A stretch of DNA of 64,000 nucleotides from Stappia taiwanensis (GTDB lineage: Bacteria; Pseudomonadota; Alphaproteobacteria; Rhizobiales; Stappiaceae). Below are positions 53,366 through 62,636 of the stretch, piece by piece. Numbering within the stretch: the first letter of the stretch is position 1; each line of letters opens with the position of its first letter. Made by a program: the position numbers and the translations under genes. The notes beneath the pieces were generated by a model. It was given only the letters and a program-made list of their open reading frames with translations. It ran no database searches and was not told the DNA's origin. The stretch lies in assembly GCF_014635285.1 (NCBI RefSeq), contig NZ_BMCR01000001.1, forward strand, positions 773,196 to 837,195. The letters are read 5' to 3'.

Positions 53366-53419
53366 TCTCCCGATTGGCTATAAGAATTACCCGATTGAAA
53401 ATCCTGATGAATTCAATCT

Positions 53420-53435
53420 GGCGCCGAACTTGCTT
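53420..53435 (+). promoter_or_regulatory. Sigma-54 (-24/-12) promoter of the MFS gene
   Basis: TGGCGCCGAACTTGCT matches the sigma-54 consensus TGGCAC(G)-N4-TTGC, with GG and GC exactly 10 bp apart. The start of transcription would be about 53447, leaving a leader of some 180 nt. The long 53281-53629 interval holds no gene. Confidence 0.75.
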
Positions 53436-53629
53436 CACTGACCCCGCTGCCCGGGGGAGGACGGGTTGCGGCAACGGCCCGCCAGCACGCGTGCGCGCAG
53501 GCAGGAGACATGCCCCGCGCCCTGCCCTCCCCCGCCGGCGGCACGGCATTCCGGCTCACCTTCGAGCCGAACCGGGAAAAAGACCGGACGGAATGCCAGC
53601 CAAACAGCGCATGGGAGGAAAGTAAGTGC

Positions 53630-55345
53630 ATGTTTGACCGGCTGAAAAAGGAACACATCGTCGCCGACGACGATTTCAACCGCTGGAAAGTTCCGCCAGC
53701 ATCCATCGCCATTCACCTTTGTATCGGCTCCGTCTACGCCTGGAGCATCTTCAACCCGCCGCTGACCAAGCAGTTCGGCGTGGTGGCCGCCTCTTCCGGT
53801 GACTGGAGCCTGTCCTCCGTCGTCTGGATCTTCTCCGTCGCCATTGTCTTCCTGGGCCTTGCGGCGGCCTTCGGCGGCAAGTGGCTGGAGGAAGTCGGCC
53901 CGCGCATGGTCGGCGTCGTCGCCGGGCTGTGCTGGGGCGGCGGCTTCCTCATTGGCGGGCTGGGCATCATGACCCACCAGCTCTGGCTGGTGTATCTGGG
54001 CTATGGCGTCATCGGCGGCTGCGGCCTCGGCCTTGGCTATGTCTCGCCGGTCTCGACGCTGATCCGCTGGTTCCCGGACCGGCGCGGCATGGCGACCGGC
54101 ATGGCCATCATGGGCTTTGGCGGCGGCGCGATGATCGCAACGCCGATCAAGGAATACCTGCTCGGCCTGTTCTACAAGGCGCCGGAGTATCTCGGCCCCC
54201 AGGCGGCGGTGGAGATGGTGACGGAGGCCGGCAAGCGCATGGCCGAGGTCAACGGCCAGCTCGTCGAGGTGGTGATCGCCGGCGCCAAGCAGGTGGCCGC
54301 CGCTCCGGTTCCGCTGGAGGAAGGCGTCTATGTGGTCGGCACGGGCCACACCGGCGCGGCCGGCACCTTCTTCACCCTCGGGATTGCCTATTTCGTGGTG
54401 ATGATGATCGCCTCCTTCTCCTATCGGGTGCCGCGCGAAGGCTGGCTGCCCAAGGGCTGGACGCCGCCGACCGCCGATGCGGCCTCGCGCAAGATGATCA
54501 CCCACAACAACGTTCACATCGACCAGGCCCTGCGCACGCCGCAGTTCTACCTGTTGTGGATCGTCCTGTGCTTCAACGTGACCGCCGGCATCGGCGTGAT
54601 CGGCGTCGCCAAGACCATGATGACGGAGATCTTCGGCACGACCCTGCCGCTGATCGTCAACTCCGCCTTCGCCGCGACCTATGTGTTCATGATCTCGGTG
54701 TTCAACATGGTCGGCCGGTTCTTCTGGGCCTCCGCCTCGGACTACATCGGGCGCAAGAACACCTATTACTGCTTCTTCATCATCGGTATCGCCCTCTACC
54801 TGTCGATCCCCTTCGCGGCGGCACAGGTGAGCGTCAATCCAGCGGTGACCTGGCTGGTGATGTTCTATGCGGCAACCATGGTGATCTTCACCATGTACGG
54901 CGGTGGCTTCGCCACCATCCCGGCCTATCTGGCGGATATCTTCGGCACAAAGTATGTCGGCGGCATCCATGGCCGGCTGTTGACCGCGTGGAGCACCGCG
55001 GGCGTGCTGGGCCCCTTGGCGATCACCCAGTTGCGCAACCTGTCGCTGAACAGCTCGATCAAGGATCTGGCCTCAAAGGTCGATCCGGCGGCCTTCACCG
55101 AGAAGTTCGGTGCCGGGCTCGATCAGCTCGATCAGCTCGTCGCGGCGAAGACGGTGACGATCGCCCAGTTGATGGAGATCGCTCCGGCGGGTACGGTCGA
55201 TCCGACCTCAAGCCTTTACAACACCACCATGTATGCGATGGCCGGCTTGCTCGTCATCGCGCTGATCTGCAATGCGTTGGTTCGCCCGGTGCATGAAAAG
55301 CATCACATGGAGGCAGGTGAAGGCGCCGAGCCGGCACGCGCCTGA
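53630..55345 (+). CDS. OFA-family MFS transporter (oxalate/formate antiporter-like)
   Basis: A 571-residue major facilitator with 12 predicted helices and an unusually long central cytoplasmic loop. The N-terminal R-W-K-V-P-P-A-S-I-A-I-H-L-C-I-G-S-V-Y-A-W-S-I-F-family start is typical of OxlT-like carriers for oxalate, formate or other small carboxylates. The ATG at 53630 follows GGGAGGAAAG. It is directly downstream of a sigma-54 promoter and the sensor/regulator pair, and is followed by a LysR gene and the formate dehydrogenase operon, which supports a formate or oxalate role. Confidence 0.9.
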   Translation: MFDRLKKEHIVADDDFNRWKVPPASIAIHLCIGSVYAWSIFNPPLTKQFGVVAASSGDWSLSSVVWIFSVAIVFLGLAAAFGGKWLEEVGPRMVGVVAGLCWGGGFLIGGLGIMTHQLWLVYLGYGVIGGCGLGLGYVSPVSTLIRWFPDRRGMATGMAIMGFGGGAMIATPIKEYLLGLFYKAPEYLGPQAAVEMVTEAGKRMAEVNGQLVEVVIAGAKQVAAAPVPLEEGVYVVGTGHTGAAGTFFTLGIAYFVVMMIASFSYRVPREGWLPKGWTPPTADAASRKMITHNNVHIDQALRTPQFYLLWIVLCFNVTAGIGVIGVAKTMMTEIFGTTLPLIVNSAFAATYVFMISVFNMVGRFFWASASDYIGRKNTYYCFFIIGIALYLSIPFAAAQVSVNPAVTWLVMFYAATMVIFTMYGGGFATIPAYLADIFGTKYVGGIHGRLLTAWSTAGVLGPLAITQLRNLSLNSSIKDLASKVDPAAFTEKFGAGLDQLDQLVAAKTVTIAQLMEIAPAGTVDPTSSLYNTTMYAMAGLLVIALICNALVRPVHEKHHMEAGEGAEPARA

Positions 55346-55356
55346 CCCATCTGACC

Positions 55357-55390
55357 GGCGCCCGGGAACAGCCGTTTCCGGGCGCCTTTC
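55357..55390 (+). terminator. Intrinsic terminator after the OFA transporter gene
   Basis: An 11-bp stem (GGCGCCCGGAA-type / TTCCGGGCGCC, one bulge) is followed by TTT. It separates the MFS transcript from the LysR gene. Confidence 0.65.
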
Positions 55391-55432
55391 TCGCTCCCTT
55401 CCCGGTTCACCGGCACCCGAAACGGACCATCA

Positions 55433-56329
55433 ATGATCGACAAGCTGGAAATGTTCATCGCCCTGGCGCGGGAACAGCATTTCGGACGCGCGGCGGAGGA
55501 ATGCGGCGTGACCCAGCCGACCCTGTCGGCGGCGATCAAGCAGCTTGAAGAGCAACTGGGCGCGCTCCTGGTGCTGCGCGGCTCCCGCTTTCAGGGGCTG
55601 ACGCCCGAGGGCCAGCGGGTGCTGGAATGGGCACGGCGGCTGGTCGCCGATGCCCGGACCATGCAGCAGGAGATCAGGAGCGGCCGCCACGCCCTGTCCG
55701 GCCACCTGCGCCTTGCGGTCATTCCGACGGCGCTCGCCTATCTGCCGGAGCTGACCATGCCCTTCAGCAAGGAACACGCGGGTGTGACCTTCTCGATCCT
55801 GTCGCGGTCCTCGGTGGAAATCCTGTCGCTGCTGGAGAACCTGGAGGTGGACGCCGGCATCACCTACCTCGACAACGAGCCGGTGCGGCGCGTCCTGCAG
55901 GTGCCGCTCTATCGGGAGCGCTACTGCCTCGTCACCGCCGCCGGCGCCCCCCTTTCGGATCGCAGCCACGTCACCTGGTGCGATGTCAGCACGGTTCCGC
56001 TGTGCCTTCTGACCCCCGACATGCAGAACCGCCGGATCGTCGACAGCATTCTCGCCGGCGTCGGCATGACCGCCGACCCGACGCTGGAAACCGATTCCGT
56101 CGTCTCGCTGTTCGCCCATGTGCGCACCGGCTGCTGGGCGAGCATCGTGCCCGAAAGCCTCGCGGCGGCCTTTTCCTCAGACGCGCTGAAGGTCATCCCG
56201 ATCACCGAGCCGGATGCCGGCCCCCTCGTCGGGCTGGTCACCACCCACCGCGAGCCGCATGCACCGTTGATCACCGCCCTGTTGCGGCTGACCCGGCGGA
56301 TCGCCGGCGCCGACCCCAGGCCGCAATAG
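55433..56329 (+). CDS. fdsR: LysR-family regulator, probable FdsR
   Basis: A 298-residue LysR protein with helix-turn-helix F-G-R-A-A-E-E-C-G-V-T-Q-P-T-L-S. It lies 113 bp upstream of, and co-directional with, the fds operon, as FdsR does in Cupriavidus necator and other formate oxidisers, where it controls the operon in response to formate. The naming is by position and family only. Confidence 0.8.
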   Translation: MIDKLEMFIALAREQHFGRAAEECGVTQPTLSAAIKQLEEQLGALLVLRGSRFQGLTPEGQRVLEWARRLVADARTMQQEIRSGRHALSGHLRLAVIPTALAYLPELTMPFSKEHAGVTFSILSRSSVEILSLLENLEVDAGITYLDNEPVRRVLQVPLYRERYCLVTAAGAPLSDRSHVTWCDVSTVPLCLLTPDMQNRRIVDSILAGVGMTADPTLETDSVVSLFAHVRTGCWASIVPESLAAAFSSDALKVIPITEPDAGPLVGLVTTHREPHAPLITALLRLTRRIAGADPRPQ

Positions 56330-56442
56330 GCCGGCCGGACCGTCGATAGAAATGTGCTATCGCACAACGGAACTGCGATATTGATCTTGCCGATGGGTAC
56401 CATGCATTTTCTCCCGATATGCGCGAGTGAGGGAGAAAACGC

Positions 56443-56922
56443 ATGGATTTGCAGGATTCTGCGCAGGATATAACGGAGCGCACGGCGGAAATCGTCTCCA
56501 GGAATGCGCAGCTTGAAGGGCCGCTGCTGCCCATCCTCCATGACGTTCATCATGCGTTTGGCTGCGTGCCGGACGCCGCGATCCAGCCGATTGCCGATGG
56601 GCTGAACCTCAGCCGCGCCGAGGTTCACGGCGTCGTCAGCTTCTATCACGACTTCCGCAAGTCTCCGGCCGGCCGGCATACCCTCAAGCTCTGCCGCGCC
56701 GAGGCCTGTCAGTCCGTGGGCGGCGACCGCCTCGCCGAGGATGTGATGCAAGCGCTTGGCATCAATTGGCACGAAACCACGCCCGATGGCCGGATCACCC
56801 TGGAGCCGGTCTATTGCCTCGGTCTGTGTTCCTGCGCGCCCGCCGCCATGATGGATGACACGCTTCACGGCCGGCTCGATGCCGCCTCCGTCAAGGACAT
56901 CGTCGCGGAGGCAAGCCGATGA
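56443..56922 (+). CDS. fdsG: NAD-dependent formate dehydrogenase gamma subunit (NuoE-like)
   Basis: A 159-residue thioredoxin-like 2Fe-2S protein. The ligands C-R-A-E-A-C and C-L-G-L-C (C-x4-C and C-x3-C) match the NuoE family. It helps pass electrons between FdsA and the FMN of FdsB in the cytoplasmic, soluble molybdenum formate dehydrogenase. The ATG follows GAGGGAG. The stop overlaps the fdsB start by 4 bp. Confidence 0.95.
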   Translation: MDLQDSAQDITERTAEIVSRNAQLEGPLLPILHDVHHAFGCVPDAAIQPIADGLNLSRAEVHGVVSFYHDFRKSPAGRHTLKLCRAEACQSVGGDRLAEDVMQALGINWHETTPDGRITLEPVYCLGLCSCAPAAMMDDTLHGRLDAASVKDIVAEASR

Positions 56923-58475
56923 CCCCGACCATCTTTGTTCCCTGCGACGCCGCCGCCCTTGCCGTGGGCGCCGACAAGGTCGCCGCCGCCATCACCGCCG
57001 AGCTTTCCGCGCGCGGACTGAATGCCACCATCGTCCGCAACGGCTCGCGCGGGCTTCATTGGCTGGAACCGCTCATTGAGGTGCGCACGGACCATGGCCG
57101 GATCGCCTATGGGCCGGTCCGCCCCGCCGATGTCCCCGGTCTTTTCGATGCCGGGTTCCTTTCCGGCGGCGACCATCCGCTGCGCCACGGGCGAACGAAG
57201 GACATGCCCTTTCTCAAGGGCCAGACCCGCCTGACCTTCGCCCGCTGCGGCGTCACCGATCCGCTGTCGCTGGAGGACTATCGCCACTACCAGGGCCTGA
57301 AGGGGCTGGAGAAGGCGGTGACCATGCCCCCGGCCGACATCGTGCGCGAGGTCACCGACAGCGGGCTGCGCGGACGCGGCGGCGCCGGATTCCCCACCGG
57401 CATCAAGTGGAACACCGTGCTGGGCGCGCCCGGCGCGCAGAAATACATCGTCTGCAATGCGGATGAAGGCGACAGCGGCACCTTCGCCGACCGGATGATC
57501 ATGGAGGGCGACCCCTTTGTCCTGATCGAGGGCATGGCGATTGCCGGCATCGCCACCGGCGCGACCAAGGGCTACATCTACACCCGCTCCGAATACCCGC
57601 ATGCGGTCGCCATCATGCGCAGGGCGATCGAGATCGCCCGCCGCGCCGGGATCCTCGGGCCTTCCGTGCTCGGCTCGGCCCATGCCTTCGACATGGAGGT
57701 GCGGGTCGGCGCCGGCGCCTATGTCTGCGGCGAGGAAACCTCGCTGCTCAACAGCCTGGAAGGAAAGCGCGGCGTGGTGCGCGCCAAGCCGCCGCTGCCG
57801 GCGCTCGAAGGCCTGTTCGGCTGCCCGACCGTGGTCAACAACGTGATGTCGCTCGCCTCCGTGCCGGTGATCCTCGACCGGGGCGCGGCCTTCTACCGCG
57901 ACTTTGGCGTCGGCCGGTCCCATGGCACCATCCCGATCCAGCTTGCCGGCAACATCAAGCATGGCGGGCTCTACGAGACCGCCTTCGGCCTGACCCTTGG
58001 CGAATTGATCCATGACATCGGTGGCGGCACCGCCAGCGGCCGTCCGGTCAAGGCGGTGCAGGTCGGCGGACCGCTCGGCGCCTATTTCCCGCCGGCACTG
58101 TTCGACACCGTGTTCGACTACGAGGCCTTCGCCGCACGCGGCGGGCTGATCGGCCATGCGGGCATCGTCGTCTTCGACGACACCGCCGACATGCTGAAGC
58201 AGGCCCGCTTCGCCATGGAGTTCTGCGCCGTCGAAAGCTGCGGCAAGTGCACCCCCTGCCGCATCGGCGCGGTGCGCGGCACCGAGGTACTGGACAAGAT
58301 CGCGAAGGGCGAGAGCCCGGAGGCGAATATCGCGCTGCTGGAAGACCTCTGCAACACCATGAAGCTCGGCTCACTCTGCGCGCTCGGCGGCTTCGCGCCC
58401 TATCCGGTGGAAAGCGCCCTTACCCATTTCCCGGACGATTTCGACAAGAATCCCTTTCTCCAGGCGGCGGAGTAA
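56919..58475 (+). CDS. fdsB: NAD-dependent formate dehydrogenase beta subunit (NuoF-like, NADH/FMN)
   Basis: A 518-residue diaphorase subunit. An N-terminal thioredoxin-like domain (about 1-120) precedes the NuoF domain: FMN/NAD loop G-R-G-G-A-G-F-P-T-G, C-N-A-D-E-G-D-S-G-T-F, Y-V-C-G-E-E-T and the 4Fe-4S ligands E-S-C-G-K-C-T-P-C-R. It reduces NAD with the electrons from formate. It is translationally coupled to fdsG and 5 bp from fdsA. Confidence 0.96.
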   Translation: MTPTIFVPCDAAALAVGADKVAAAITAELSARGLNATIVRNGSRGLHWLEPLIEVRTDHGRIAYGPVRPADVPGLFDAGFLSGGDHPLRHGRTKDMPFLKGQTRLTFARCGVTDPLSLEDYRHYQGLKGLEKAVTMPPADIVREVTDSGLRGRGGAGFPTGIKWNTVLGAPGAQKYIVCNADEGDSGTFADRMIMEGDPFVLIEGMAIAGIATGATKGYIYTRSEYPHAVAIMRRAIEIARRAGILGPSVLGSAHAFDMEVRVGAGAYVCGEETSLLNSLEGKRGVVRAKPPLPALEGLFGCPTVVNNVMSLASVPVILDRGAAFYRDFGVGRSHGTIPIQLAGNIKHGGLYETAFGLTLGELIHDIGGGTASGRPVKAVQVGGPLGAYFPPALFDTVFDYEAFAARGGLIGHAGIVVFDDTADMLKQARFAMEFCAVESCGKCTPCRIGAVRGTEVLDKIAKGESPEANIALLEDLCNTMKLGSLCALGGFAPYPVESALTHFPDDFDKNPFLQAAE

Positions 58476-58480
58476 CAGCC

Positions 58481-61348
58481 ATGTCCCTGATCAAGGAAAC
58501 CGACTACGGCACGCCGACCTCCCGGTCGCAGGAGACCGTGACCCTGACCGTCGATGGCTTTGACGTCACCGTCCCGGCGGGCACCTCCGTCATGCGCGCC
58601 TCGATGGAAGCGGGCATCCAGATCCCCAAGCTGTGCGCCACCGACATGGTCGACGCCTTCGGCTCCTGCCGCCTGTGCCTGGTGGAGATCGAAGGCCGGC
58701 GCGGCACGCCCGCCTCCTGCACCACGCCGGTGGAAGACGGCATGGTGGTGCGCACCCAGACCGGCCGCCTGAAGGACCTGCGCCGGGGCGTGATGGAGCT
58801 TTACATCTCCGACCACCCGCTGGACTGCCTGACCTGCGCGGCCAATGGCGACTGCGAATTGCAGGACATGGCCGGGGCGGTCGGCCTGCGCGATGTCCGC
58901 TACGGCTACGAGGGCGCCGGCCACGTCACCGCCCGGCAGAATGGCGAGGACAATCCCCGCTACATGCCCAAGGACGAGACCAACCCCTACTTCACGTACG
59001 ATCCGTCCAAGTGCATCGTCTGCTCGCGCTGCGTGCGGGCCTGCGAGGAGGTGCAAGGGACCTTCGCGCTGACCATCGAAGGGCGCGGTTTCGAGTCCCG
59101 CGTCTCCCCGGGCATGTCGGAAAGCTTCCTCGCCTCCGAATGCGTGTCCTGCGGCGCCTGCGTCCAGGCCTGCCCGACGGCGACCTTGCAGGAAAAGTCG
59201 GTGATCGAGATCGGTCAGCCGGAGCATTCGGTGGTCACCACTTGCGCCTATTGCGGCGTCGGTTGCTCCTTCAAGGCGGAAATGCGCGGCGATGAGCTGG
59301 TGCGCATGGTGCCCTACAAGGACGGAAAGGCGAATGCCGGCCATTCCTGCGTCAAGGGCCGCTTTGCCTATGGCTACGCCAGCCACCGGGACCGGATCCT
59401 CAATCCGATGATCCGCGACAGCATCGACCAGCCCTGGCGCGAAGTGTCCTGGGACGAGGCGCTGGGGTTCGCCGCATCACGTCTGCGCGGCATTCAGGAG
59501 GCCCATGGCAAGGAGGCCATCGGCGTCATCACCTCCTCCCGCTGCACCAACGAGGAAACCTTCCTGGTGCAGAAGCTGGCCCGCGCGGTGTTCGGCAACA
59601 ACAACACCGACACCTGCGCCCGCGTCTGCCATTCGCCGACCGGCTACGGCCTGGGCCAGACCTTTGGCACCTCCGCCGGAACCCAGGATTTCGAGAGCGT
59701 CGAACGGGCGGATGTGGTGGTGGTGATCGGCGCCAATCCGACCGACGGCCATCCGGTGTTCGGCTCGCGGCTGAAGAAGCGCCTGCGCCAGGGCGCCCGG
59801 CTGATCGTCATCGACCCGCGCCGCATCGACCTCGTCAAGTCGCCGCATATTGCCGCCGCCCATCATCTCGCCCTGCGCCCGGGCACCAATGTGGCGGTGG
59901 TGACGGCGCTCGCCCATGTGATCGTCACCGAGGGGCTGCACGACGAGACCTTCATCCGCGAGCGCTGCGACTGGGAGGAATTCCAGGACTACGCCGAATT
60001 CGTCGCCGACCCGGCGCACAGCCCGGAAGCGGTCGAGGCGCTGACCGGCGTTCCGGCGGCGGAGATGCGCGCCGCCGCCCGGCTTTACGCCCAGGGCGGC
60101 AACGGCGCCATCTATTACGGGCTCGGTGTCACCGAACACAGCCAGGGCTCGACCACGGTGATCGGCATCGCCAACCTCGCCATGCTGACCGGCAACATCG
60201 GCCGGCCCGGTGTCGGCGTGAACCCGCTGCGCGGCCAGAACAACGTGCAAGGGTCCTGCGACATGGGCTCCTTCCCGCACGAGCTGCCCGGCTACCGCCA
60301 TGTGAAGAACGCCGATGTGCGGGCGATCTACGAGGCCACCTGGGGTGTCGAGATCTCGCCCGAGCCGGGCCTGCGCATCCCCAACATGCTGGACGCGGCC
60401 GTCGATGGAACCTTCCGGGGTCTCTATGTCCAGGGCGAGGATATCCTTCAGTCCGACCCGGACACCAAGCACGTCTCCGCCGGGCTGGCGGCGATGGACT
60501 GCGTCATCGTCCATGATCTCTTCCTGAACGAGACCGCCAACTACGCCCATGTCTTCCTGCCGGGCTCGACCTTCCTGGAAAAGGACGGCACCTTCACCAA
60601 TGCCGAACGGCGGATCAACCGGGTGCGCAAGGTGATGGCGCCGCGCAATGGCTATGCGGACTGGGAGGTCACCCAGTTGCTGGCCAATGCCATGGGCGCG
60701 AACTGGAATTACACCCACCCGCGCGAGATCATGGCCGAAATCGCGGCGACGACGCCGAGCTTCGCCAATGTCACCTACAAGCTGCTGGAGGAGATGGGCT
60801 CGGTGCAGTGGCCCTGCAACGACGCCAATCCCGAAGGCGCGCCGGTGATGCATGTGGACGGCTTCGTGCGCGGTCGCGGCCGCTTCATCCGCACCGACTA
60901 CGTGGCGACCGACGAGCGGGCCGGCCCGCGCTTCCCCCTGCTCCTGACCACCGGCCGGATCCTCAGCCAGTACAATGTCGGTGCGCAGACCCGACGCACC
61001 GACAACGTGGTCTGGCACAGCGAGGATGTGCTGGAGATCAATCCTCATGACGCGGAGTTGCGCGGCGTCAAGGACGGCGACTGGGTGAAGCTCGCCAGCC
61101 GTTCCGGCGAAACCTCACTCCGGGCGCGGATCACCGACCGGGTGTCGCCGGGCGTCGTCTACACCACCTTCCACCACCCGGGAACACAGGCCAATGTCAT
61201 CACCACCGACTATTCCGACTGGGCGACCAACTGCCCGGAATACAAGGTCACGGCGGTGCAGGTGTCGCGCTCGAATGGCCCGACGGACTGGCAGGAAGAG
61301 TATGAGCGCCTGTCGGCCCGCTCCCGGCGGATCGAGGCGGCGGAGTAG
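58481..61348 (+). CDS. fdsA: NAD-dependent formate dehydrogenase catalytic alpha subunit (Mo-bisMGD)
   Basis: A 955-residue catalytic subunit. An N-terminal 2Fe-2S/NuoG-like module (C-A-T-D-M..., G-S-C-R-L-C, D-C-L-T-C) is followed by two ferredoxin-type 4Fe-4S pairs (C-I-V-C-S-R-C, C-V-S-C-G-A-C) and the proximal cluster C-A-Y-C-G-V-G-C. The molybdenum domain has active-site Cys383-His384 in A-R-V-C-H-S-P-T-G, matching Cys-dependent (not selenocysteine) Fds enzymes. It oxidises formate to CO2 and, in homologs, also reduces CO2. The ATG at 58481 starts the conserved N-terminus. FdhD and FdsD follow as maturation partners. Confidence 0.97.
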   Translation: MSLIKETDYGTPTSRSQETVTLTVDGFDVTVPAGTSVMRASMEAGIQIPKLCATDMVDAFGSCRLCLVEIEGRRGTPASCTTPVEDGMVVRTQTGRLKDLRRGVMELYISDHPLDCLTCAANGDCELQDMAGAVGLRDVRYGYEGAGHVTARQNGEDNPRYMPKDETNPYFTYDPSKCIVCSRCVRACEEVQGTFALTIEGRGFESRVSPGMSESFLASECVSCGACVQACPTATLQEKSVIEIGQPEHSVVTTCAYCGVGCSFKAEMRGDELVRMVPYKDGKANAGHSCVKGRFAYGYASHRDRILNPMIRDSIDQPWREVSWDEALGFAASRLRGIQEAHGKEAIGVITSSRCTNEETFLVQKLARAVFGNNNTDTCARVCHSPTGYGLGQTFGTSAGTQDFESVERADVVVVIGANPTDGHPVFGSRLKKRLRQGARLIVIDPRRIDLVKSPHIAAAHHLALRPGTNVAVVTALAHVIVTEGLHDETFIRERCDWEEFQDYAEFVADPAHSPEAVEALTGVPAAEMRAAARLYAQGGNGAIYYGLGVTEHSQGSTTVIGIANLAMLTGNIGRPGVGVNPLRGQNNVQGSCDMGSFPHELPGYRHVKNADVRAIYEATWGVEISPEPGLRIPNMLDAAVDGTFRGLYVQGEDILQSDPDTKHVSAGLAAMDCVIVHDLFLNETANYAHVFLPGSTFLEKDGTFTNAERRINRVRKVMAPRNGYADWEVTQLLANAMGANWNYTHPREIMAEIAATTPSFANVTYKLLEEMGSVQWPCNDANPEGAPVMHVDGFVRGRGRFIRTDYVATDERAGPRFPLLLTTGRILSQYNVGAQTRRTDNVVWHSEDVLEINPHDAELRGVKDGDWVKLASRSGETSLRARITDRVSPGVVYTTFHHPGTQANVITTDYSDWATNCPEYKVTAVQVSRSNGPTDWQEEYERLSARSRRIEAAE

Positions 61349-61350
61349 CC

Positions 61351-62172
61351 ATGAAGCCGCATCGCGAGCTTTCGGCGATCTCCCATGCCGGAGGACGGTT
61401 CACCGCCTCGGCGCGGGCGCTGGCCAATGAGGTCGCCGTGGCCATCAGCTACAACGGCACCTCCCAGGCGGTGCTGATGGCGACCCCCTCTGATCTTGCC
61501 GATCTTGCCATCGGCTTCTCCCTGACCGAGGGCATCATTGCCGCGGCCGACGAGATCGAGCGCATCGAGACGGTCGATTGCGGACGCGGTCTCGACCTGC
61601 AGCTCTGGTTGGCGGGGAACGCCGCCAGCCGGCTGGCGGCCCGCCGCCGGTCAATGGCTGGTCCGGTTGGCTGCGGGCTGTGCGGCATCGAAAGCCTTGA
61701 GGAGGCCATGCGGGCAACACCGCAGGTGACGGCCGAGACGCGTTTTTCCGCCGCCGATGTCGCCAGCGCGGTGGAGGCCATTACCGAGGCCCAGGCGCTG
61801 CACCGGCGCACCCGGTCGGTGCATGCGGCCGGCTGCTTCAGCCCGCGCAGCGGCCTGGTCGCGCTGCGTGAGGATGTCGGCCGCCACAATGCGCTCGACA
61901 AGCTGATCGGCGCCCTCACCGCCACCGGGCAGCAGGCGGCCTTTGCCGGCGGGGCGCTGGTGCTGACCAGCCGCCTGTCGGTGGAGCTGATCCAGAAGGC
62001 AGCCATCGCCGGCTGCGGTGTCCTGATCGCCATGTCGGCGCCAACGGCCCTTGCCGTGGAAACAGCGGATCACGCACGGATCACCCTGGTCGCATCCGTG
62101 CGCGAGGCCGGTTTCGAGATTTACACGCATCCGGAACGGATTATCGGAGGAGCCCTTCCCCATGTCGCCTGA
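61351..62172 (+). CDS. fdhD: Formate dehydrogenase accessory sulfurtransferase (FdhD/FdsC)
   Basis: A 273-residue FdhD-family protein. It transfers sulfur from a cysteine desulfurase to the bis-MGD cofactor before insertion into FdsA. The G-C-G-L-C-G motif holds the transfer cysteines, and the conserved S-R-L-S-V-E-L-I-Q-K-A and I-G-F-S-L-T-E-G-I-I segments are present. It begins 2 bp after fdsA and overlaps fdsD. In fds operons it is also called fdsC. Confidence 0.95.
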   Translation: MKPHRELSAISHAGGRFTASARALANEVAVAISYNGTSQAVLMATPSDLADLAIGFSLTEGIIAAADEIERIETVDCGRGLDLQLWLAGNAASRLAARRRSMAGPVGCGLCGIESLEEAMRATPQVTAETRFSAADVASAVEAITEAQALHRRTRSVHAAGCFSPRSGLVALREDVGRHNALDKLIGALTATGQQAAFAGGALVLTSRLSVELIQKAAIAGCGVLIAMSAPTALAVETADHARITLVASVREAGFEIYTHPERIIGGALPHVA

Positions 62173-62383
62173 CAAGCTCGCCTATATGGCGAACCAGATC
62201 GCCACCTTCTTCCGGCATGCGCCCCGCGAGGAAGCCGTCTCCAGCATTGCCGAGCACATCAGCAATTTCTGGGAACCGCGCATGCGCCGCCAGTTCTTTG
62301 AACTTCTGGCGCGGGAGAAGGAGCGCTTCGACCCGCTGGTGCAGGACGCCGGGCAGCACGTCCGCCCGGTCGCCGAGGCCTGA
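62162..62383 (+). CDS. fdsD: Formate dehydrogenase delta subunit
   Basis: A 73-residue protein of the FdsD family, needed for assembly of an active FdsGBA complex. It has the typical start D-K-L-A-Y-M-A-N-Q-I-A-x-F-F and F-W-E-P-R-M-R-R. It overlaps fdhD by 11 bp. It is the last gene of the operon, followed by a strong terminator. Confidence 0.94.
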   Translation: MSPDKLAYMANQIATFFRHAPREEAVSSIAEHISNFWEPRMRRQFFELLAREKERFDPLVQDAGQHVRPVAEA

Positions 62384-62439
62384 CGGCGAGCAGCCGAGCG
62401 CCCCCCACGGAACGCCGATCCACAGTGCCAAAAAACCGG

Positions 62440-62467
62440 AAAGCCCCGGCAATTTCCCGGGGCTTTC
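62440..62467. terminator. Bidirectional terminator after fdsD
   Basis: A 10-bp perfect stem (AAAGCCCCGG / CCGGGGCTTT) with a 7-nt loop. T-rich sequence follows on both strands, with TTTTTT 5 nt beyond the stem on the minus side, so it can serve both convergent transcripts. Confidence 0.8.
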
Positions 62468-62489
62468 TCAAAGCTCGCCACATCCTGCC

Positions 62490-62636
62490 TCAGCCGCAAA
62501 GCCGCATGAAGGTGGCGTAGGTGTAGACGAACACGGGATCGAGATAGGTGAGGAAGCCGTAGATCGACACCGCCAGCAGTGCCGCAACCAGCAGCGCCTT
62601 CACGGCAAAGGAGGATACTGAGCGGTCCTTGCTCAT
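62490..62636 (-). CDS. Small single-pass membrane protein downstream of the MFS gene
   Basis: A 48-residue frame starting M-S-K-D-R-S-V-S-S-F, then a hydrophobic helix (A-L-L-V-A-A-L-L-A-V-S-I-Y-G-F-L), then an aromatic tail (Y-L-D-P-V-F-V-Y-T-Y). Its ATG overlaps the MFS stop codon (TCAT on the + strand), so it is translationally coupled. A small subunit of the transporter is the best guess. I recall small partner proteins being annotated for some MFS carriers, but cannot confirm a family here. Confidence 0.7.
   Translation of the reverse strand: MSKDRSVSSFAVKALLVAALLAVSIYGFLTYLDPVFVYTYATFMRLCG

Noticed and set aside
56330..56442. Molybdenum-cofactor riboswitch or sigma-54 promoter in front of fdsG
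   Set aside because: Neither the conserved aptamer segments nor a TGGC-N8-TTGC pattern is present. Only weak LysR-type T-N11-A possibilities remain.
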